A stretch of DNA of 64,000 nucleotides. It comes from Centroberyx gerrardi. Its lineage: Eukaryota > Chordata > Actinopteri > Beryciformes > Berycidae. Positions 1-9,002 of this stretch are shown here, in pieces. The notes under the pieces were generated by a model that was not told where the DNA came from, searched no databases, and was given only the letters and a program-made list of their open reading frames with translations. Location of the stretch: contig NC_136000.1 in the NCBI RefSeq assembly GCF_048128805.1, positions 24,648,049-24,712,048 on the forward strand, read 5' to 3'. The position numbers and the translations under genes were made by a program. The stretch's first letter is position 1, and each line of letters opens with the position of its first letter.

Positions 1-942
1 TATAAATATTCATAATTACTTACAGATTACACATTTTTATACATGCACAACAAACATTGCCACATCTGGCCCTATGCCAACCTGGTTTAAAATTTAACTG
101 ACAAAAGAGGTGAAAGGACAGCAGGACACTGGTCCAAACTCGCCTCACCTAAAAGGTTAGCTGAATGTTGCCAAACTTACCCTTCATCTCTCGCTATTCA
201 AACAGAGGATCTGTACAAGCCGCCACATGATAAGAAACAATGATGTAACGCCCTTTGCGAGTGTGTTGAATCACCGTGTCTGATTTAAGATCTCATAAAA
301 ATAGCATCTGCATTCCCACAATCAGTTGTCAAATATTTAATGCTTTGATCGGACTTTCATCCGACAACTTTCTCCGAAAGAGTCCACAGTTCCAATGCAA
401 ATATTTCAAAGTGCATCACCAAACTTGCGTAACTATTGGCCAGCTGTCTTCAGAGATTACGGTTGTTTGAAACGTGGTAATTCTCATTATTGCTTAACTG
501 TGGGACATTTTACTCTAGCTATAACATATTATAGCCTTGATATCCAGCCCAGACTGTCAGACTGTCCAAAACTATGGGTCAGGACCCACAATTGTGGTTC
601 GCTGTATGACAAAAGTATGTTTTGATTAGCCTGGGTCCCAAGGTGAGAAAGTTGAGGAAACATAGCAGTATGTATCAGCTGTCATGCTTGTTCTATTCAT
701 AATACCAAACCATCTCCTTGTGTCAGTCTACCAGCCCTTTCTAAGTTTTTCTGAGGTTCTTGACCTTGACTTTGATTGATCCTGCGTTCCACAAACACAA
801 GACAAGGTGCTTACAGAGAACTATATCCACTATGCAGTCAAACAAAAAGTGAGTTTTCAAAACAAACAAACAAAAAAAGAAAGACTTCCAACCCCAGTTT
901 TCACTTATTAATGCATTCCCAGTCAAACCCAAGTTCAGTATC
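1..942. other. fgf23 3' flank, no gene seen
   Basis: AT-rich sequence downstream of the fgf23 stop. It probably holds the 3' UTR. I see no AATAAA on the minus strand; the best candidate is ATTAAA (plus TTTAAT at 336-341). No coding exon is recognised. Human synteny would put TIGAR further left, outside the window. Confidence 0.4.
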
Positions 943-1371
943 TTAGTCTTGCTCTGCCCGGTCTGCAATATTGGTCTTGACGGGACTGACCGGCCCGCTG
1001 GAATGCAACACCCGCAAGGGGTCATCACAGGAGGTGATGGTCTCTTTGGATACAGCGCCCGCCTGGTCTTGCTCTGGCTGCCCGTGCTCTGGGTCCTGGT
1101 GGTCCTTGGCAGGATTCGTGGGATGCGACTCTGATCTCAGTGGATCGGAGGGGTTCATGCGCTCGCTCCTCCTCTGTCTCTTCACCAAGGGACCCAGGAA
1201 CTTCTCCAGCAGGGCAGAGGAGGGATTCGGTGACTTCTGGTGAGCAGTGTGCATCTCAGCCTCCTCCAGCCTGAGCAGTCGGCCCCCACTGGCGGAGTAG
1301 AAGACATCCTGGTGGTTCTCCAAGTCTAACCAAATGCGCTGGAAGAGACACTCTTCTCTGTCCTTTTCCCT
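943..1371 (-). CDS. fgf23: fgf23 coding exon 3 and stop
   Basis: Acceptor CCAAACAG ends at 1372; stop TAA at 945-943. Encodes residues 112-253: last core strands, the RQRR|S cleavage site (176-180) and the Klotho-binding type C-terminal tail with DPL motifs at 187-189 and 228-230. Confidence 0.93.
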   Translation of the reverse strand, partial: REKDREECLFQRIWLDLENHQDVFYSASGGRLLRLEEAEMHTAHQKSPNPSSALLEKFLGPLVKRQRRSERMNPSDPLRSESHPTNPAKDHQDPEHGQPEQDQAGAVSKETITSCDDPLRVLHSSGPVSPVKTNIADRAEQD

Positions 1372-2297
1372 CTGTTTGGTAGAAAACAAATACAAAATGG
1401 TTTAAAATGATTTCTTTACCTGCTCTCACTTCCCAACTTCATTCAAATGAACCACATCTAAAGACTTTACTCACTGAATTGTACAGTTCTCCCTCTAAAT
1501 CCATGCACAGGAACCGTTTTCTCCTCAAATCAAATATTGACACAAAGTTGCTTGTCTCTCTTCTTACTGGCAAAATAACTGTAAAAGAAAAAAACAAGTT
1601 TAAAATGCCATTATCAATTTCAGATGGGAAAAAAAATCTGCTTGTACTGAAAAATATATATTTCATATATACTACTTAAGAATTATGTTCAGAGATATTT
1701 TTCAAAATATACATAATTGGCCAAAAAATGTATTTGTTGCTGCAGATGACATTCATTGGAAATACTAGAAATACAACATCCATCTACAAGTGTATCCAAA
1801 ACAATGCCACTCTAAATGTATTTCCAGTGAATGTCAGCTATATGTACAAATACATTTTTTGGCAATTTTTGGCATATTTTGAAACATATCTGTAAACATA
1901 AACATAAACATAAATATGTGAAAACATATACACTGAAATATATGTGAAAAGCATTTTTTTTTGTTTTTTTTGCATTATGGGAAATGAAACAGTTGATCTA
2001 GACAAAAAAAATTGCTACATGAAGTCTTAAACAGGCCTATTATGTTATAGAGGAATAGACAAATTTACCCAGAAAGTCCCGGTTGATGCCTTTCCTCACT
2101 CGTCCACTCATCTCCAAATAGAAGCGTCCCGTACCGGTGGATCTCCCGGGACGTGCAGCTGTGCCAGAGCTGCTCAGCTGATGTTGGAGTTGTTCTGGGT
2201 CCGGCAGCCCGGGATTACAGTCCACCGGTACAGACTGATGTATGGCAACCAGGAGGAGCAAGAAGCAAGCCGGTCGCATGATCAGTGAGGATGCCAT
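943..2297 (-). CDS. fgf23: Fibroblast growth factor 23, complete, 3 exons
   Basis: Secreted endocrine FGF that in vertebrates lowers phosphate and active vitamin D through FGFR plus Klotho. Exons on the minus strand: 2297-2069, 1578-1475, 1371-943 (229+104+429 nt = 253 aa plus stop; human is 251). Signal peptide is the hydrophobic run after MRPACF; the FGF core spans about residues 50-165, with Cys101 (FLCMD) and Cys119 (EECLF) matching the FGF23 disulfide pair. Residues 176-180 read RQRR-S, the RXXR|S proprotein-convertase site, followed by a 74-residue tail with two DPL motifs. Exon phases 1 and 0 and the 104-nt exon 2 are typical of FGFs. Two possible starts: ATG at 2297 (MASSLIM, C at -3, G at +4) or in-frame ATG at 2279 (A at -3); the longer is given. 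The neighbour fgf6 is in the same orientation, as in human 12p13. Identity is seen from sequence; function is family knowledge. Confidence 0.95.
1475..1578 (-). CDS. fgf23: fgf23 coding exon 2 (104 nt)
   Basis: Acceptor TTTTACAG ends at 1579 and donor GTGAGT begins at 1474. Encodes residues 77-111, ending FLCMDLEGELYNS, the FGF core signature with the conserved Cys. Length of exactly 104 nt is the FGF-family standard. Confidence 0.95.
1690..1892. mobile_element. Palindromic MITE in fgf23 intron 1
   Basis: Two arms of about 75 bp (1690-1766 and 1816-1892) are inverted copies of each other, sharing TTCAAAATAT, CCAAAAAATGTATTTGT and TGACATTCA blocks, around a 50-bp spacer. No ORF. A diverged relative lies at 12533-12698. 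Non-autonomous DNA transposon by structure; superfamily not determined. Confidence 0.75.
2069..2297 (-). CDS. fgf23: fgf23 coding exon 1
   Basis: Encodes residues 1-76 plus the first base of codon 77: signal peptide and the first beta strands (GRFYLEMSGRV). Donor GTAAAT follows at 2068; phase 1, as in other FGF exon 1 sequences. Confidence 0.93.
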
Positions 2298-2370
2298 GCG
2301 CTCACTCTAAAACCACGAATGCTCAGGCTGCTGGGTGGGCAGCGACTGGAGGAGGAGAAAGTCCAGCAGG

Positions 2371-2380
2371 TCTATTTAAA
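2371..2380 (-). promoter_or_regulatory. Possible TATA-like box of fgf23
   Basis: Minus-strand TTTAAATAGA lies about 75 bp before the fgf23 start codon, at a distance that fits a short 5' UTR. This is position and motif only; there is no transcript evidence. Confidence 0.3.
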
Positions 2381-2684
2381 CAGAGGGTCAGTAAACTGGC
2401 TAACTCATTTACCAAAATTACTGAAAAGCCTACCTGTTTTTCAGTGGATAAGGGTCGCATTGGTCGCAGTCCTGGAGACTATAACTGATAATCTATAATA
2501 ATTAAACGTGATTGCAAACGTGATTGGAGGTCCACTTTCCTCCTTGACCCTCTTGACTACCAACTTTACACAATGATGAATGAAGGCTTGACGAATCGTA
2601 ACATAGCCTTTTATTTGATTCTGACTGTCATGTCACATTTAGTCCTCCGTACATACACACTGACAGAGCCAACATCTTTTAAAC

Positions 2685-2995
2685 CAGTGGCTCTCAACCT
2701 TTTTAGCTCGCGACCCCTTAAAATGAAGTGATGCCTACTCACGACCCCCCATCACAGAATGATTTCCTTTTCAGGTTGTTTCATTATGTGAAGGGAGGCT
2801 TTAGGGCTGAAAACTATTAAGTATTTCACAAGAAAAAAGCATAAATTGGAGAAAAATCTGAAAAAATACACGTTGAATATTGTTTTTTTCCTATCACAAA
2901 AAGTCAACTCGGGACCCCCCAAAATTATCTTGGGACACCCCAAAAGTATCTTGTGACCCCCTGGGGGGTCCCGATCCCTAGGTTGAGAACCAGTG
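2685..2995. mobile_element. hAT (Charlie-like) MITE, 311 bp, with 8-bp target duplication
   Basis: Left end CAGTGGCTCTCAACC and right end reverse complement CACTGGTTCTCAACC are terminal inverted repeats of the hAT-Charlie type. The flanks TTTTAAAC at 2677-2684 and 2996-3003 are identical, the 8-bp target duplication expected of hAT elements. The inside (runs of CGACCCCC and GGGACCCCC) has no transposase, so it is non-autonomous. It lies about 390 bp upstream of the fgf23 start codon. Confidence 0.9.
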
Positions 2996-4447
2996 TTTTA
3001 AACAATCACATCACTGGCTAGAAATGAGGGAGCGTGTGAGCGCAGGGCCCCTACAGCTCAGAGCCCAGCTGGACAGGTTCTGAATCTGTGGACGTTATTG
3101 GGATATTTACAGGTCACAAGTGCAGTCCCTAAGATAATTAAGTGATTATTGCGTATAATATGTAAATATGCTGGGTCATTTTATGCTAGTGGCCCATTGC
3201 TTTGGCTGCCATGGCTCAAAGAAGTGATTTCAGTGAGTTTGAGAGAAACACATCAACTAGAGGCAGAGGCCCATACTCTTAAAGTGTGATGTCAGTGCTT
3301 TGGTTCGACATGCAAGGAGAAACAGAAAAGCAGTTCTACATCAGTGGACTGCAAATGTGAGCTTAGGATATGAGCAGGCAGTTTCAGCAAGGGCTCTCTG
3401 TTAAGAAGTAAGCAGAGGGATATTATGGTCGGGTCACAGTGCATAAACCCCTTACTACACTTATAAATGCACTTTTGTGAGTGTAGTGGTGCAAAGAACA
3501 AAGGCCAGATGTCAGACGAGTCATACTTCACCCGGTTCTCAACAAGCAGACAAGTACAAGTCTACAAGCAAGGTCAGATTTTTCTCAGATTCATAACATC
3601 ATTTATTGATCACTCCATATAATTTAAATTCAACCCAGAATCTTCATTGTAATATGTATATTAACAATTCACAATGTTACTACATCAGTGTTTTCACTGA
3701 GGTTAGTTGAGACCTTTTGAGAAATCTTTTTTGTAAGTGATTCTAATGAAGACTTGTTTCTCTTGTGTCTGAGTATGTAGACTGACATCAGGAGAACAAG
3801 CCATGCCTTGCTTATTGATTGACTGTACACATCTGTTTTCTCTGCGGTCTCGTCCTGCCACAAGGCTGCATATTGTAGGTTAGGATTGTTTTTATGTGTA
3901 GTATAGTAGTATAGTATAGTGGAGTATATATACTGATTCATTGTTTAATGTTTATGGGCCCTTTTTGGGAAGTTGTGCAGGCTACCTTTGAATTGGTGTG
4001 ACTTCTACATTTACAGTCCTGCTATAAGTGATACTTTCAGGTAGGCAGTGGACATAGAAACTGTCAAAAAGGGAAAAGCCTATTCATAGTATTCCCAGGA
4101 TGTCACATGCATTTCCTACCAATATGGTGCCTTACAATATAGAAAGTTCATTGACTGTGGCTGTCGTTTGATTATAATCACCTGTTAATTTATGATGAGA
4201 AAACAAAGGTAGACGTCTCCTCTGTGAAGCTAGATGTCTGCGTTTGCCAGCAGAGGGAGCCACAGACTCACTCATGACCCAATTCACTGCACTTGATTTG
4301 GGTTTGAGGCATTTTGAGCCACAAAGTTTCGTCCATAACTGTCATAATATCTTATCAAAAGTGTGTGCCACTGGAGATGAACAAGCATCAAATGAATGAA
4401 ACATGCGACGATAAGCATTCAACCACAACAGCTTTTACAAAACATCT

Positions 4448-4453
4448 TTTATT
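4448..4453 (-). terminator. Candidate poly(A) signal AATAAA for fgf6
   Basis: AATAAA on the minus strand, 4.4 kb downstream of the fgf6 stop, in an AT-rich stretch. Other shorter 3' ends are possible. Confidence 0.25.
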
Positions 4454-6146
4454 ATCATTTCAGGAATACAGTTGACTGCTGTGCACAGCACATACGTACA
4501 AAAATAAAAGGAAAACCATTTGTAATATAGTATTTTACTTACTCGTCATCATATTTTTCAGAAACAAATGATTGGAGAAGTCTGTTGTTTCAAACTAATT
4601 TACAATCATTTCAATAAATCGGAACTAAGGCAGAAGGTGAGGTATATGTTAAAAAAGAGGAGGGGGACTCAGAGGAAGCACTCTCCCCTCAGTGCAGGAA
4701 TAGAAAACTGAGAGAGAAACACAAAGGCTGCCGGCACACAGGGACACACACAAGTCTGATCCCACATCTTCCCACAGACCTCCTACTCCCTGTGAACCAA
4801 TACATTGTAAAATCAGTTGGACAGGTATAAGCACAATGGCAAAATCCAGACATTGGATCCATAATCACAGGGGTAACACATACCCAGTCCCTTCAGAACT
4901 CAACAGGTATATAGGGAATTAAGGAAGTAGGGGGTTGATATGAAAAGGTGATACATTTCTGACCGTTAACTACCGTCTCTCAGTTACTGCCACCATACAA
5001 CCTGTTCTGCCTCAAACAACATCACTGCAAAAGTTGTACAACTTGTAACAGAGTAATATCAGTACCTTCCTTCAGACTTGAACCTCAAGTTTTGAAAAGC
5101 CGACACCATGATGCCGTTCCGGTTGACGTGCTGAGTTACCTTTGGCATAAACACCAAACATTTTCCATAAGCATCAACTCATCAGGAGCCATTATAACTT
5201 CAGACGATTCCCCTCCTGCCGGCTCAAATTAATTGCTTGTTGTCCTGACAGTGTCTTGGTGTCTGTATGAACCGGCTAAAATATACCATAATAAAACCAT
5301 AAGTGACATAAAAAAACAAAAAAAAAAAAAACAATGTTGTCATCAAAAACAAGTATTTTTGATCTTGCATGTCTTGCTTGTTTTGATGGTGATGAAAGGT
5401 TTTAGCGAGGGAGAGTGACAGAAAACAGCGTCTGCCCCTGCTCGGTAAATGGCACCCCGTGGAGAAATATCACCATTTGCACCTCTAGTTGAGTTTGCAC
5501 CTTGTACGCCTCAACAAACTAACAAATCCCTCTCTACCAGCTACTCACTGCCACAGTATCAGCCAAGAAAACAAAAGCTACAAGTGATTTTCTGACCGTT
5601 GATGCAGATTGTGGGTAAAGGCTGATCAGCACTACTTTTCCTTTCAGCACTATTTTGCTCCGTCCAGTCAGACTGGGTAATAAGATGCTGAAATAACCAC
5701 TCAAGGCAAACTCTCCACACACAGTTACCACTGCTGTCGATATCCCAAAGCATTAAACACGACATCCTGGGAGTATTCAGGTGTCTCTCCTTCAGATCAC
5801 AGTATTCAGTCGACCAGCCAGCACCCATTTTAACAGCAGCACCCCGTTCCTCAACAGTAGTTTTCCTGGAAGCATTTGATTCTATTTCACATGGTCTTTT
5901 GCTACATAACTACCTGCTCAACCAACAGCCAGGCGTCTCCTTTTGACAGTGGCGGACCTCCCTAAGTAGCCTCTGTGTTGCATTTCCCATCCCTCTTGCC
6001 CTCCCTCTCCTGTGAGGAGAGCACAGTACATCAGCTTGCACAGTCAGACAATGCCCTGTTATTCCTGACTCAAGGTAAATTGATCTGATACCATCTCTGC
6101 TGTCGCTTTGGCAGAAACAGAACATGATGGGCATGCGCTCAGTCTG

Positions 6147-6172
6147 ACACACACACACACACACACACACAC
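6147..6172. repeat. (AC)n microsatellite
   Basis: Uninterrupted AC dinucleotides, about 13 units. Confidence 0.95.
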
Positions 6173-6931
6173 ATGCATACACACACTCATTCTGACCAGA
6201 TACTGCACATTCGTTTCTGCTACAAGACATAAGCTGGATCTTAAAGGGCGCCAAAGGTACACCATTGCTCAGACATTTCATCAGCGCTTTACAGTAATGT
6301 CAGAAAGGGCATGAGGTAAAATATGATGAAGTATATCTTGCTACTTTATTTCAATCATATTCCACCGAGCCGATCTTACTTAGCTACTTACAGAGCGTTG
6401 TAGGCCTAATACCAAAATTTAGGCTAATCAAATTCAAAATCGTCTAAATCGTTTGAAAAACTCAACTCAAATGCACCTCAGTTCAACATTGAAAGACTCT
6501 GGCCAGACATATGAGAAAGGTCCAAAATCACCACCTGGGTTCATTGCACATTACGAGTCGCAACCCATCTCATCTTGATGGAGGAATAGCTGAACCGGTG
6601 CAGAGCCGGGGGAGAAGCAACAAGGTAAAAGCCATTGTGACGGAGCTGAAAGCAGCCGTCCAGCGTCAGGACCGGAGAGGGCAGAGAGCCCGCGCCGCCG
6701 ACCTTGGCACCAAAAATGGCTCCGAGGGAGAGGGAGAAGACGCTGCTGGAATCCCAGGGCCCGGCGCTGACCACCCGCTCTCACAGCGTCAACTGAAACC
6801 AAGGGGCCAGCTTGTCTGATGCTCAGCTATTCGCCCCACATTATCCACATCCTCACCAAGTTAAACAAACAATGGGCGCCACATGCGGAGTCCCATATAA
6901 GTCCTCTGTGCATCACTGCTACCCTCCTTTT

Positions 6932-6962
6932 TCCTCCTCCTCCTCCTCCTCCTCCTCCTCCT
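6932..6962. repeat. (CCT)n microsatellite
   Basis: About ten CCT units; apparent poly-Pro and poly-Ser ORFs across it are artefacts. Confidence 0.95.
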
Positions 6963-7807
6963 TCCCCCTCGTCTCCACTATGGAAAACTACAGTGTTTGA
7001 AAGAGGAGAGCGAGCAGTTGTTGAATTCAAGTATGGTATGCTGCATACACAAAGCCTGAATGAACTAATATAACCCTTTGGTACATTGCTTTTTTTTGCA
7101 ACATTGCTCCTATTCCTTTCTTTCACAAGAAGCCATAGTACGACTCAATGACCAGTTTGAATGATGCATAAATAGCCTAAAAATCAGGTATCAATAAGCA
7201 CAATCCATATCATCTAAATATCAGATATCAGACATATCAGACAGACTGGGTTACCTGAAATATTGTTCACAAATCCCCAGTATCATCAACTGAGCAACAG
7301 TTCTAGTTCTCCCTTAATCAAATAGGAATATTTACACTATTTCAAATTGACGCATTAGACCTTCATATCTATAGTGGCTTGAAAATCAATAGCATCCACT
7401 GTAGCTTCACCACCTTCTGCATAAACAGAGGTTACTGTAAGTGCCAAGTAATAAATATCATCAAACCAGTGCCAAAGTCAAACAGCTCCCTTCCTCTGTT
7501 TTGCTAGATCTCTCAACAGTTTCAAAAACAAATCGAACAAATTACTGTTTGAGTCGTCAACTAAGCAAATCCACAGAGTCTCAAGGCCAGATGCAGATCG
7601 AACCCGGGCCGTCTGAACCGGGAGGAACGTAGCATATAGCAGACAGTCAAATAAATAAATGAACAGGTGAAGGAGGATATTTAGCTTCATAGTGTCTCAG
7701 GCATAGATACTCTGCTACACAGACTCTCCTTTGACCTCCCACAATGGGCGGAAAAACCCTTTCCAATTAAGCGGCCCTGTAACTAAGCAATTCCACATAC
7801 ATACATA

Positions 7808-7824
7808 ACACACATGTACACACA

Positions 7825-7867
<43 letters not shown>

Positions 7868-7872
7868 ACACA
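7808..7872. repeat. (AC)n microsatellite
   Basis: Nearly pure AC repeat with a few ATACAC interruptions at the edges. Confidence 0.95.
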
Positions 7873-8825
7873 AATCAGTCAGGCATGACGATCTAGCTAC
7901 AATATCTGAACAAATAAAACCCGGGATTGTCAAAGCTCCCTTGGACATGATGGGGGGTTTAAATACTGACTCCAATTCGAGCTTTCCATATTAACAAGAG
8001 GCTCCACTGGGTCCTGTGCAGCACACAGTCTCAATTACTTAATTGATCTAATTATGGAAAGAAAATAAAGTGAAGATACTTCTGGCCCTCTAGGAATTGG
8101 GCTAAAGCCCCCCGGGGGTGTCTGAGGGAGTGATGACTTGCGTTTCGTTCCTATTTCTGACTCGAGCAGCGCGTTTCTCGCATGCAAGGGTAAGGGGGCC
8201 ACAAGTAGGAATCCAAGGCACCGCTACCTCATGACAAAGCAGGAGAAACCACCGCCATATTTGCAAGTGCTCTAGTTGCCCTTACAGTGACACAGACAAT
8301 AATAATAATAATCATCAAACATGGAGGATGGAAACGGTCCAAATCCTTGATGGATGACGACAAAACGGTTTTAAGTAAACAGGCATTCTTCTCTGTAGAA
8401 ATTTCATGCACACGTGTTTTTTCTTTTTCTTCTTCTTCTTCTTCTCGGGATATGGCGCTTTGAGGTAATAAAACGTATCCATTTCGTCTCCAGAGGATGA
8501 ACCGTCATCCACTGACAGGGCAAGGACTCGACCAATTATGGCAAGCACCCATATAAACTGAAGGGGCAAACGAAGCCTCTCCATCCCCTTCATATAACAA
8601 AATGATGAAAATCATAAAAGCAGCAAAGAATGGCATTTCCATAAGTTCTAATACAAAGTAAGCTACCCAAATATACATATAAAGATTGAATAAATACTAT
8701 CAGATATAGTGGTATTTCTTTCTTTTACAGTCCATTTTGTGTATGCATGTACTTATACGGTATTTATGTTACCTGGGAAATAATCCACATGTGCAAATAA
8801 GTTTGTTATTGCCAGTTTTTGCTCA

Positions 8826-9002
8826 TCATATTCGGGGTAGGAAGTGCGTTACAGTCATGGCAGTGGTGGCCTTGTTGCCCCTCTTCACGCGGCCATGCTT
8901 GCTGAGAGCGATGTAGGAGCCTCTGTAAACCCAAGACTCGTAGGCGTTGTAGTTGTTTGGCAGCAAGCTCTCCTTGAACTTGCACTCGTCATGGAAGACT
9001 GT
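8826..9002 (-). CDS. fgf6: fgf6 coding exon 3 and stop
   Basis: Acceptor CTTTCCAG ends at 9003; stop TGA at 8828-8826. Residues 151-208, beginning [11 protein letters not shown] and ending FLPRI, with heparin-site type basic residues GRVKRGNK. Confidence 0.96.
   Translation of the reverse strand, partial: TVFHDECKFKESLLPNNYNAYESWVYRGSYIALSKHGRVKRGNKATTAMTVTHFLPRI

Larger units (their letters stand above)
3004..8825. other. fgf6 3' flank and probable long 3' UTR; no coding exon
   Basis: No exon-like ORF is recognised here. It holds microsatellites (CA at 6147-6172 and 7808-7872, CTC at 6932-6962, CTT near 8425-8447) and ordinary AT-rich DNA. A minus-strand AATAAA (plus TTTATT at 4448-4453) is a candidate poly(A) signal for a 3' UTR of about 4.4 kb. 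The stretch 7560-7630 has a B-box-like GGGTTCGATCT on the minus strand but no clear SINE body. Confidence 0.4.

Noticed and set aside
7540-7640. Possible tRNA gene or SINE from a B-box-like GGGTTCGATCT on the minus strand
   Set aside because: No matching A box at the right spacing and no cloverleaf arms.
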